Assembly (NCBI GenBank): GCA_022793685.1
Contig: JAAWDI010000046.1
Span: 1 to 64,000 of the forward strand
DNA length: 64,000 nucleotides
From: Oscillospiraceae bacterium
GTDB taxonomy: Bacteria > Bacillota > Clostridia > Oscillospirales > Oscillospiraceae
Direction: 5' to 3'
Position 1 is the first letter of the stretch; each line of letters starts with the position of its first letter. Below, piece after piece: positions 8,831 to 17,306 of the stretch. The notes under the pieces are model-generated. The model saw only the letters and a list, made by a program, of their open reading frames with translations. It was not told the DNA's origin and searched no databases. A program made the position numbers and the translations under genes.

Positions 8831-11155
8831 TTAAACCGAATGTTTCACCCGGTCGTGCTCCTCCGCCCGCTTGGCGTTATTGAAGCGGTCGAGGGTGCCA
8901 ACCAAGTAGCCGGTGATGCGGCGGATACGCTCAAAGGGCACGCCGTCCGCCTCCGTGCGGTGGCAGCCGGGGCACTCGTCGCCGATAATACCGCTGAAGC
9001 CGCATACCGGGTCGCGGTCAACGGGGTGGTTGACGCTGCCATAGCCGATGCCCTGCTCCTTCATGCAGCGGATAACCCGCTCGAAGGCCTCCAGATTTTC
9101 GCTGGGGTCGCCGTCCATCTCAATGTAACTGATATGGCCCGCATTGGTGAGGGCGTGGTAGGGCGCTTCAATCTCAATCTTTTCACTGGCGGAAATTGGG
9201 TAGTACACCGGCACATGGAAGGAGTTGGTGTAATAATCCCGGTCGGTCACTCCTTCGATAACGCCGTACTTGGCCCGGTCCAGCTTCACAAAACGTCCGG
9301 ACAGGCCCTCCGCCGGCGTCGCCAGCAGGGAGAAGTTCAGGCCGCGCTTTTTGCTCTCCGTATCCATACGGGCGCGCATGTGGCCGATGATTTCACGGCC
9401 CAACACACGGGCTTTTTCGCTTTCGCCGTGGTGCTCGCCGATGAGCATTTTCAGCGTCTCCGCCAGACCGATAAAGCCCACGGACAGGGTTCCGTGCTTC
9501 AGCACCTCCCGCACCTCGTCGTCCCAATCCAGCTTCTCGCTGTCCAGCCATACGCCCTGCCCCATGAGGAAGGGGAAATTGCGCACCTTCTTGCGGGATT
9601 GAATCTCCATCCGCTCCAGAAGCTGGTTCACACACAAGTCCAGCTTGCGGTCGAGGCTCTCAAAGAACGCGTTCACGTCGCCGCGGGCCTTGATGGCCAG
9701 GCGCGGCAGGTTGATGGTGGTAAAGCTCAGGTTGCCCCGGCTGTTGCATATCTCACGGGTGGGGTCGTAGGTGTTGGCCATCACGCGGGTGCGGCAGCCC
9801 ATGTAGGCGATTTCGGTCTCCGGGTGGCCGGGCTTGTAATATTGCAGGTTGAAGGGCGCGTCGATAAAGGAGAAGTTGGGGAACAGCCGCTTGGCAGAGC
9901 ACCGCATGGCAAGCTGAAACAGGTCATAGTTCGGCTCGCCGGGGTTATAGTTGACCCCTTCCTTCACTCGGAAAATCTGAATGGGGAAGATGGCGGTCTC
10001 GCCGTTGCCCAGTCCGGCCTCGGTGGCCAGCAGCAGGTTTTTCATCACCATGCGGCCCTCAGGAGAGGTATCCATGCCATAGTTGATGGAGGAGAAGGGC
10101 GTCTGTGCGCCGGCACGGGAGTGCATGGTGTTCAGGTTGTGAATGAGCGCCTCCATAGCCTGATAGGTGGTACGGTCAGTCTCCTTCACCGCGCGGTAAT
10201 GGGCAAACTCCTGCGCTTTTTTCAAGGTCTCCTCATCGCCGCCGAACTGCTCCTGAAGCAGGGGCAGCTCCGCCGCTTCATAGGCGTCACAGTCCTCCAG
10301 CTTGGGATAAAGGCCCGTCTCCTCCTGCACCTTGGCGATGATTTCCTTGACCTGGCCCTCCGGGTCCTCCTGACCGCACAGCAGCATCAGCGCCCGTGCC
10401 AGATTCTGCCGGTACAGGCGAACAAAGGTCTTGGTCACGCCGTCTGCCATGCCATAGTCGAAGTTGACCACGCTCTGGCCGCCGTGCTGGTCGTTCTGGT
10501 TGGACTGGATAGCAATGCAGCACAGAGCAGAGTAGGAAGAAATGTCGTTCGGCTCACGCAGGTGGCCGTGGCCGGTGGAGAAGCCGCCCTTAAACAGCTT
10601 TTTGATGTCAATCTGGCAGCAGGTGGTGGTCAGGGTGAGAAAATCCAAATCGTGGATATGAATGTCGCCCTCTCGGTGGGCGCGGGCGTGCTCTGGATTG
10701 AGCACGAACATATCATAAAACTGTTTCGCGCCCTCGCTGCCGTACTTGAGCATGGAGCCCATGGCGGTGTCGCCGTCCACGTTGGCGTTCTCCCGCTTGA
10801 TGTCGCTCTCTTTGGCGGAAGCAAAGGTGATGTCCTCATAAATCTGCATCAGGCGGGTGTTCATTTCGCGGGCGCGGCTGCGCTCGGCCCGATAGAGAAT
10901 ATACGCCTTGGCGGTCTGGACATAGCCGTTGTCCATCAGCACCTTTTCCACCGTATCCTGCACATGCTCAACGGTGGGCTGTGAATTGCCCTCCTGCTCT
11001 AAAATGTCCACCACCTGACGGGAAAGCCGCTCCGCAGTCTCCCCCTGGCCGGGCTTATAGGTGGCGACAAACGCCTTGTTGATGGCCTCTGTAATCTTGC
11101 CCGCGTTGAAGTCCACAAGGCGGTTGTCACGTTTCTTGATTTGTGTGATGGTCAT
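8831..11155 (-). CDS. nrdD: Anaerobic ribonucleoside-triphosphate reductase
   Basis: 774 aa; N-terminal ATP-cone ITQIKKRDNRLVDFNAGKITEAINKAF; CGFSGIIGDECPGC and RRITGYL C-terminus. Confidence 0.97.
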   Translation of the reverse strand: MTITQIKKRDNRLVDFNAGKITEAINKAFVATYKPGQGETAERLSRQVVDILEQEGNSQPTVEHVQDTVEKVLMDNGYVQTAKAYILYRAERSRAREMNTRLMQIYEDITFASAKESDIKRENANVDGDTAMGSMLKYGSEGAKQFYDMFVLNPEHARAHREGDIHIHDLDFLTLTTTCCQIDIKKLFKGGFSTGHGHLREPNDISSYSALCCIAIQSNQNDQHGGQSVVNFDYGMADGVTKTFVRLYRQNLARALMLLCGQEDPEGQVKEIIAKVQEETGLYPKLEDCDAYEAAELPLLQEQFGGDEETLKKAQEFAHYRAVKETDRTTYQAMEALIHNLNTMHSRAGAQTPFSSINYGMDTSPEGRMVMKNLLLATEAGLGNGETAIFPIQIFRVKEGVNYNPGEPNYDLFQLAMRCSAKRLFPNFSFIDAPFNLQYYKPGHPETEIAYMGCRTRVMANTYDPTREICNSRGNLSFTTINLPRLAIKARGDVNAFFESLDRKLDLCVNQLLERMEIQSRKKVRNFPFLMGQGVWLDSEKLDWDDEVREVLKHGTLSVGFIGLAETLKMLIGEHHGESEKARVLGREIIGHMRARMDTESKKRGLNFSLLATPAEGLSGRFVKLDRAKYGVIEGVTDRDYYTNSFHVPVYYPISASEKIEIEAPYHALTNAGHISYIEMDGDPSENLEAFERVIRCMKEQGIGYGSVNHPVDRDPVCGFSGIIGDECPGCHRTEADGVPFERIRRITGYLVGTLDRFNNAKRAEEHDRVKHSV

Positions 11156-11210
11156 CGCTCTCTGCTCCCTTTTTCCAGTGCCGTTCTAAAACGGCCATTT
11201 TATTCCTCTC

Positions 11211-11228
11211 GACACAATATCTTGTGTC
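11211..11228. promoter_or_regulatory. NrdR-box-like palindrome upstream of nrdD
   Basis: GACACAATATCTTGTGTC; 15/16 to the NrdR-box consensus ACACWATATATWGTGT recalled from the literature; lies downstream of a TTGACG-N17-TACTAT-like promoter on the minus strand. Confidence 0.75.
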
Positions 11229-11376
11229 TATCTTTTTTGCGTGTACCCATATAGTACGATATGCAGGAAAATCCGTCAAGCCCAATTTCTTTTTTCGTAT
11301 GTAGAATTTTCCCGAAAAGGAACATGCAAAAGCGAGCCGTCGGCCTTGCCGCGGCTCGCTTTTTTGATGTCAAAAT

Positions 11377-13122
11377 TCACATTTTTACCGGAGCGTTGAC
11401 GCCCAAAATTCCAAGGCCCACCGCCAGCACCGCCCGAACAGAGTCGGCCAGCTTCAGCCGCGCTTTCAGCAGAGCGGGCTCCTCGCCTTTGATTCGGTGG
11501 GCGTTGTAGAACCGGTGGAAATCCCCCGCCAACGCCGCCAGATAACGGTTCAGGCGGGACGGGTCTAAATCGCGGGCCGCCAGATGAATTTCTTCCGGCA
11601 GCTGGGAGAGGCATTTCAGCAGAGCGCGCTCCTCACCGCTTTGCAGCAAAGACGCGTCCACCTCCTCCGCCGCGGGCACCGCCTCCCCCTCCTCCTCCAG
11701 CCGAGACAGGAGGGAGCAGATGCGGGCATGGGCATACTGGACATAATACACCGGATTTTCGCTGTCCTGACGCACGGCCAAATCCAAATCGAAGTCCAAC
11801 GGGCTGGTGCTCACCCGCGAGTTGAAGAAATAACGGGCAGCGTCCACACTGATTTCGTCCAGCAGGTCGTGGAGGGCAATGGCCTTGCCGCTGCGCTTGG
11901 ACATCCGCACCGGCTTGCCGTCCTGCATCAGGTTCACCAGCTGCATCAGCACAATGGTCAGACGCTCCGAGCCGTTCAGGCCAAGGCCGTCCAGCGCCGC
12001 CTGTAAGCGCGCCACATGGCCGTGGTGGTCGGCGCCCCAGATATTGATGACTCGGTCAAAGCCCCGCTTTTCAAATTTATTGCGGTGATAGGCAATGTCG
12101 GCGGCAAAGTAGGTATAGAAGCCGTTTTGACGGCGCAGCACGTCGTCCTTCAAATCCAGCTTGTCCACCTGTTCCTGCGTTTTGCCCTCACGCAGATATT
12201 TTTCCTTCAGGAGGGCGGTGGTGTTCAGCCACAGCGCGCCGTCCTTCTCATAGGTCCAACCCTTCTTCGTCAGGAGGGACACCGTTTCCTCCACATAGCC
12301 GCTTTCGTGCAGCTCCGACTCAAAGAACCACTGGTCATACTCGATGCCGTAACGGAGCAGGTCCTCCTTCATCTTCGGCACGTTGACCTTCAGGCCAAAG
12401 GCGCTCATGGCCTCCAGCCACTCCGCCTCCGGCTTGTCCTTGTAGCTGTCACCGTACTGGTCGTAAAACTGTCGGGCCAGCTCCTTGATGTCGTCGCCGT
12501 GATAGCCCTCCTCCGGAAAGGGGAAGTTCTCCTCTCCCACCAGAAGCTGCATATAACGGGCATGAATGGAGTCAGCAAACTTGTGTATCTGGTTGCCCGC
12601 GTCGTTGACGTAGAACTCTTTCCAAGTATCATAGCCGTCCCGCTTCAGCACGTTGGCCAAGGTGTCGCCCAAAACGCCACCGCGGGCGTTGCCCATGTGC
12701 ATGGGGCCGGTGGGGTTGGCGGAGACGAACTCCACCATCACCTTTTCTCCCTTGCCCTCGCTGCTCTCGCCGTACCGGACGCCCTCCGCCTCAATGACGG
12801 ACAGCACTTCGCCATACCATTTATCAGCTAGGCGGAAGTTGAGAAAGCCGGGGCCTGCGGTCTCCGCGGATGCAAAATAGCTGCCCTCCAGCTCCAAATG
12901 GGCGATGATAGCCTCCGCAATGGCGCGGGGAGCCATGTGCAGCGGCTTGGCCGCCGCCATAGCGAAAGAGGACGCATAATCGCCGTTTTTTGCGTCCTTG
13001 GGTATCTCTATCGTGGCACTTACCGTTGCCCCGCCCGAGAGCACGCCCTTCGCCGCCGCCCGCTCATAAGCCTGCTGTGTCAGCTCCTGTACCTGCCGCT
13101 TGGCAGCTTCAATCAAATTCAT
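11377..13122 (-). CDS. argS: Arginyl-tRNA synthetase
   Basis: EFVSANPTGPMHMGNARGGVLGDTLAN HIGH-type motif; MSKRSGKAI. Confidence 0.97.
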   Translation of the reverse strand: MNLIEAAKRQVQELTQQAYERAAAKGVLSGGATVSATIEIPKDAKNGDYASSFAMAAAKPLHMAPRAIAEAIIAHLELEGSYFASAETAGPGFLNFRLADKWYGEVLSVIEAEGVRYGESSEGKGEKVMVEFVSANPTGPMHMGNARGGVLGDTLANVLKRDGYDTWKEFYVNDAGNQIHKFADSIHARYMQLLVGEENFPFPEEGYHGDDIKELARQFYDQYGDSYKDKPEAEWLEAMSAFGLKVNVPKMKEDLLRYGIEYDQWFFESELHESGYVEETVSLLTKKGWTYEKDGALWLNTTALLKEKYLREGKTQEQVDKLDLKDDVLRRQNGFYTYFAADIAYHRNKFEKRGFDRVINIWGADHHGHVARLQAALDGLGLNGSERLTIVLMQLVNLMQDGKPVRMSKRSGKAIALHDLLDEISVDAARYFFNSRVSTSPLDFDLDLAVRQDSENPVYYVQYAHARICSLLSRLEEEGEAVPAAEEVDASLLQSGEERALLKCLSQLPEEIHLAARDLDPSRLNRYLAALAGDFHRFYNAHRIKGEEPALLKARLKLADSVRAVLAVGLGILGVNAPVKM

Positions 13123-13150
13123 GTCCTGTTTCCTGCCCTCTCCTTGGTAT

Positions 13151-13228
13151 TACTGCTTCAACAAGGGCCGCTTCTGCTCCCGCACATGGATGCGGAACAG
13201 GTTCTCCCCCGCTACCGCGTGGTCGATT
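13151..13228 (-). repeat. Partial duplicate of the 3' end of the DUF1934-like gene
   Basis: 73/78 identical by eye to 13346-13423 (offset 195 bp). Confidence 0.9.
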
Positions 13229-13340
13229 GCCCACCGGCTTTTCGCCGCCGGGTTCCCTTCGGTTATTTCAATCCTCGGGCGAACTGAATTCGCCCTCCGG
13301 CAAGGTTTTGCTCCGCAAAACGCTTGAATCGAAATCGACC
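13221..13340. repeat. Palindrome-rich insert between the duplicated segments
   Basis: Hairpins CCGGC/GCCGG, GGGCGAA-CTGAA-TTCGCCC, GTTTTGC-TCC-GCAAAAC inside outer 8-bp inverted repeat GGTCGATT/AATCGACC. Confidence 0.75.
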
Positions 13341-13344
13341 CCGC

Positions 13345-13788
13345 TCACTGCTTAAGCAAAGGCCGCTTCTGCTCCCGCACATGGATGCGGAACAGGTTCT
13401 CCCCCGCTACTGCGTGGTCGATTTCGATGGCATAGTCGATTTCAATATCGCCGCCGCTTTCGCCCATACGGCAATCCATCCGCTTGGTGTTGACGCCCAC
13501 TGAAAGCGCGCCGTAAGGCGTTTCGTACAACGACAGGTGCCGCTTACCCTCTTCAAATACCATCTGGGAGTTGAATTCACCCATGCGCATCAGGGTGACC
13601 TTATCCTCTTCAATTTCCAGCGTGGTGGTGGTGCCGTTTAATCCGGTCAGCTCGCTTTCGGCATAGGAGAGCAGGAAGCCGCCCTCCTGCCGCTTTAACT
13701 GTCCTTCGGTCACAAGCTCAATGGCGTCGTCGCCGGTATCTTCAAAGCATTGCATCCCCCGAATGGAGATAATCACAGCTTTTTCCAC
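13345..13788 (-). CDS. DUF1934-family beta-barrel protein
   Basis: 147 aa MEKAVIISIRGMQCFEDTGDDAIELVTEGQL...; neighbour of argS/murI, a typical DUF1934 context. Confidence 0.8.
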   Translation of the reverse strand: MEKAVIISIRGMQCFEDTGDDAIELVTEGQLKRQEGGFLLSYAESELTGLNGTTTTLEIEEDKVTLMRMGEFNSQMVFEEGKRHLSLYETPYGALSVGVNTKRMDCRMGESGGDIEIDYAIEIDHAVAGENLFRIHVREQKRPLLKQ

Positions 13789-13865
13789 GGTTCATCCCTC
13801 TTTTTCTGGCGCAAAGCCATTGTAAACGGAAATATTATACATGAGATTGTCCGCCCTGTAAAGAC

Positions 13866-14726
13866 TTAATACCGGCTTATGTCCACGTGCTCCACCCGGC
13901 CGCTCACATCTTGCCGCAGGAAAATAGACGCAAGCTGCGTGAAATCCTCCGCCGTATCGCTGACAAAATAGCGGCTCTGTCCTGTCCGGCCCGGCTCTGC
14001 CAGAGCCGCGCACGCCGTCAACTGGCGTTTGGTCGCCTCCGCGCCGGCGGCGCCTGCGTCAATCAGCGTCACCTTCGGCCCCATAAATGCCCCGATGACC
14101 TCCTCCAACAGGGGATAATGGGTGCAGCCGAGAATGAGGGTGTCTATCCTTGCCTCTTTCAGCTCTGTGAGGTATTCCCGCACCACCGTTTCAATGACCA
14201 CATCCCCCGGTTGAAAACGTCCATTTTCCACAAGCGGCACGAACAGCGGACACGCCTTGGCCATCACCTGCGCCTCCGGCCTTGCTTCCTTGATAAACCG
14301 TTCATACGCGCCGCTGCGAATGGACGCCACGGTGCCAATCAGCCCGATTTTTCCGCCGCTGGTCGCCTCTGCCGCCGCCAGTGCCGCAGGCTTGGCCACG
14401 CCCAGAATGGGCAGGTCATTTTCTGCCGCCAGCACCTCCAATGCCGTGGTGGAGACGGTGCCGCAGGCGATGACGATGGCCTTCAAATCAAAGGAGCGCA
14501 GAAAAGCCACGTCCTGCCTGGCATATTTGACAATGGTTTCCTTGGAACGGCCGCCGTAAGGCACCCGTCCCGTGTCTCCGAAATAGACAATATCTTCCTC
14601 CGGCATCAGCCGCTGGATAGCCCGCACCGTTGTCAGGCCACCCAGCCCGGAGTCAAACACACCAATGGGTCTGCCGTCCAAGAAGGCGTCCCCCTTTCCT
14701 GTCGCTTGCCTGTTTTTCTCTATCAT
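13866..14726 (-). CDS. murI: Glutamate racemase
   Basis: PIGVFDSGLGGLTTVRAI, YFGDTGRVPYG, ACGTVST, LGCTHYPLL. Confidence 0.96.
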   Translation of the reverse strand: MIEKNRQATGKGDAFLDGRPIGVFDSGLGGLTTVRAIQRLMPEEDIVYFGDTGRVPYGGRSKETIVKYARQDVAFLRSFDLKAIVIACGTVSTTALEVLAAENDLPILGVAKPAALAAAEATSGGKIGLIGTVASIRSGAYERFIKEARPEAQVMAKACPLFVPLVENGRFQPGDVVIETVVREYLTELKEARIDTLILGCTHYPLLEEVIGAFMGPKVTLIDAGAAGAEATKRQLTACAALAEPGRTGQSRYFVSDTAEDFTQLASIFLRQDVSGRVEHVDISRY

Positions 14727-14868
14727 ATGATAATCCGCTGGTGATTACAAGGGGCATTTTCTCCCCTGTGACGTTTGACATCCCTGAAAAATATACTATA
14801 ATATCAGCATACGCCGCGCCATGCGCGGCACCCCAATTCAACTTCTCTGACCGTGAGGAGGACGCGCC

Positions 14869-15288
14869 ATGAAACTGGAACTGACGGCCAAGCAATACCG
14901 CCGCCTTTTGGATATGGTCTATATCGGCAACTGGATTCTCAATTCAACCCGGGGCGAAGACCGCTTCGCCGACTATGACGAGGTGGAGTCCCTGCTCTTC
15001 GGCAAGGCCAAGGAGGAGGGGATGCCCACTCTGGCCGAGGTGTACGAGGGGGAGGTCATTCCCTCCCGCGCCTTTGCCGAGGGCGGTATTCACGAGGCCA
15101 TTATGGAATATGAGAACAACGTCTTTTTTGACATTCTGGCGGAAGACCTTGCCCGGCGGGATATGGACGACGTTCCCATTGACGAGAGCAATTATGCCGA
15201 GCTTCAGGGCCGCATCAGCGCTTATATCGCTGAATTTGAGGAGCACGGCACCGACAACATTCTGGTGGAAGGCTCCAATCTGGAATAA
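14869..15288 (+). CDS. Hypothetical acidic protein
   Basis: 139-aa ORF with upstream TTGACA/TATAAT promoter and GAGGAGG RBS; no family recognised. Confidence 0.7.
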   Translation: MKLELTAKQYRRLLDMVYIGNWILNSTRGEDRFADYDEVESLLFGKAKEEGMPTLAEVYEGEVIPSRAFAEGGIHEAIMEYENNVFFDILAEDLARRDMDDVPIDESNYAELQGRISAYIAEFEEHGTDNILVEGSNLE

Positions 15289-15327
15289 GCGAGCCAAAAG
15301 GGCCGGACGCATTGCGTCCGGCTCTTT

Positions 15328-16275
15328 TTATGCCTCGGCCACCAGTTGGTTCAGCTCTGCCGTCAGGCGGGTGCGCTCTCCCTCCAGCGTTTGGCGGCTC
15401 TCCTCCAGCTTCCGCATCAGGCTTTCCACCTTTTCCTCGCAGCGCCCCACCTGTGCCTGCGCGTCTTCAATATAGCGCTGCACTTCCCAGTCCACAAAGA
15501 GATTGTCGAAGAAAAGGTCGGCAAAACCCAGCAGACCGCCGGTAGGAAGGTCTATATTCAGCTCCATCTGCACGTCCTTCAGTTCAGCGGAAAAGCGGGA
15601 CAGGTGCCACTGGATACGCTCGATATCGTTCCGCGCGTCATCCATGGCGTTCTGCTTCAGCATGGTGCTTAAAAAATCGCCGCCCAGCATATCCCATACT
15701 CCATAGTTTTCCGCAGACCGCAGGTTGGCCGCTGCCGACGTAATGACCTGCTGCGCGGCCCGGCCTGCGGCGGCGGCCTCGTCCACCTCCTGCAGCACCG
15801 CGCCCACGCCAGATATTTGCTCCTCCAGCGCGGCGATGCGCTCCCCTGCTGGGCCGGAGCGCTGCCGCAGCACCTTCTGCTTTTCTGTCAGCAGGGCATT
15901 ATACTCCTGCTCCACATCGCGCAAGCCGTCCCGCTCCCTGCGGAGGGCATCCATGCGGCCCTCCACGTCGGTGCGCTCCCGTACCTTGGCATCATAGCGG
16001 AGCTTGGCGGCATAGGCCTCCGCCCGCTCCTTCTCCAGCCGTTCCTCCTTGCCGCCTCGGAGAGACGCCAGAAAGCCGGAAATGCCCTTTTCCAGCTTCT
16101 CCACGTCCCGCTCTTCCTTGCCCCACGTTTCCGCCAGCGCCTCTTCCCAGCGAAGCAAATCCTGCCGCTGTTCCTCTAAATCGCCCAGCATGGCGTTCAG
16201 CTTTTCCCTGCGGGCCAGCTTGGCGTGCAGGGCCCTCAGGCGCTCACACAGCTTCTCATATTCCAAATCGGTCAT
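15328..16275 (-). CDS. Hypothetical coiled-coil protein
   Basis: MTDLEYEKLCERLRALHAKLARREKLNAML...; long Glu/Arg/Leu heptad-like stretches; start trimmed from 16311. Confidence 0.75.
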   Translation of the reverse strand: MTDLEYEKLCERLRALHAKLARREKLNAMLGDLEEQRQDLLRWEEALAETWGKEERDVEKLEKGISGFLASLRGGKEERLEKERAEAYAAKLRYDAKVRERTDVEGRMDALRRERDGLRDVEQEYNALLTEKQKVLRQRSGPAGERIAALEEQISGVGAVLQEVDEAAAAGRAAQQVITSAAANLRSAENYGVWDMLGGDFLSTMLKQNAMDDARNDIERIQWHLSRFSAELKDVQMELNIDLPTGGLLGFADLFFDNLFVDWEVQRYIEDAQAQVGRCEEKVESLMRKLEESRQTLEGERTRLTAELNQLVAEA

Positions 16276-16381
16276 GGGTTCAACCCCCTTTGTGATTTTA
16301 TTGTACCACAATGCGCCCGTCTATGTTAGAATGAAGCAAGCAAAATCCATGAAAGTACCATGAAAAAAGGAGGAAAATCCC

Positions 16382-16867
16382 ATGAATTTCCGCCCCATGC
16401 GCCGCAGCAGGCAAGCCCTCAGCCCGGAACGCTGCGCCGACATTCTGCACCGGGGCAGTTCCGGCGTGCTGGCCGTTTCCGGCGACGGCGGCTATCCCTA
16501 TGCCGTCCCCCTCAGCTATGTGTACGACGGAACGCGCATCCTGTTTCACTGTGCAAAAACCGGCCACAAACTGGACGCCATTGCCCAAAGCGATAAGGTC
16601 TCCTTTTGCGTCATCGACCAAGACGAGGTGGCGCCGGAGAAATACACCACCCTGTACCGGAGCGTTATCGCCTTTGGCCGTGCGCGGTTGCTGACCGATG
16701 AAGCGGAAGCCCGTGCCGCGTTGTGGCTGCTGTCCGCCAAATACGACAACGGCGACGAGGCGGGCCGCCGGGCGGAAATCGAGCAGGGCTTTGACCGCAT
16801 GTATATGGTGGAGGTCGTCATCGACCACATGACGGGCAAAGAGGCCATTGAACTGCTTCATACATAA
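16382..16867 (+). CDS. Pyridoxamine 5'-phosphate oxidase-fold (NimA-like) flavin-binding protein
   Basis: MNFRPMRRSRQALSPERCADILHRGSSGVLAVSGDGGYPYAVPLSYVYDG...FHCAKTGHKLDAI. Confidence 0.85.
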   Translation: MNFRPMRRSRQALSPERCADILHRGSSGVLAVSGDGGYPYAVPLSYVYDGTRILFHCAKTGHKLDAIAQSDKVSFCVIDQDEVAPEKYTTLYRSVIAFGRARLLTDEAEARAALWLLSAKYDNGDEAGRRAEIEQGFDRMYMVEVVIDHMTGKEAIELLHT

Positions 16868-16904
16868 CACACAAAAAAGAGGGGGAGCGTTGCCCCCCCT
16901 CTTT

Positions 16905-17306
16905 TTATTGCATCAGGTCTTTCAGGGTCACGGAGTCCACATACCGGCCGATGGCCTCCTGCAAGCCCTGCCAGAAGGGCAAGGTCGGGCAGTCCTCCAC
17001 CCGTTCGCAGGGAGACGCCCCCGGCTCCAAGCAGGCCACCGGAACCAGTTCTCCCTCCGTCACCCGAAGCACCTCGCCCAGCGGATAGCCCTCCGGTGCT
17101 CTGGTTAGACGGTAGCCGCCCGCCGCACCTCGAACGCTTTTCAGCAAGCCCGCTTTGCACAGCGGGCCGACAATCTGCTCCAAATATTTGACGGAAATCC
17201 CCTGTCGGGCGGATACGTCCCGCAAGGCGATGGCCCCGCCCTTGTCGTTGCAGGCCAAGTCGAGCATCAGCCGCAGGGCATAGCGCCCCTTTGTGGAAAT
17301 TTTCAT
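16905..17306 (-). CDS. Rrf2-family transcriptional regulator
   Basis: MKISTKGRYALRLMLDLA...ISVKYLEQIVGPLCKAGLLKSVRGAAGGYRL; Cys motif C-x7-C-x5-C. Confidence 0.92.
   Translation of the reverse strand: MKISTKGRYALRLMLDLACNDKGGAIALRDVSARQGISVKYLEQIVGPLCKAGLLKSVRGAAGGYRLTRAPEGYPLGEVLRVTEGELVPVACLEPGASPCERVEDCPTLPFWQGLQEAIGRYVDSVTLKDLMQ

Noticed and set aside
8582-10984. 800-aa plus-strand ORF opposite nrdD (and similarly long ORFs at 26673-28967, 18613-20409, 43219-45345, 55797-57527)
   Set aside because: Antisense shadow ORFs caused by high GC and codon bias; the opposite strand encodes clear conserved proteins and the shadow translations are Val/Ala/His/Gly-rich with no family motifs.
13123-13344. 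T-box or other riboswitch upstream of argS
   Set aside because: No T-box sequence or specifier-loop architecture seen; the region is explained by the partial gene duplication and palindromic insert.
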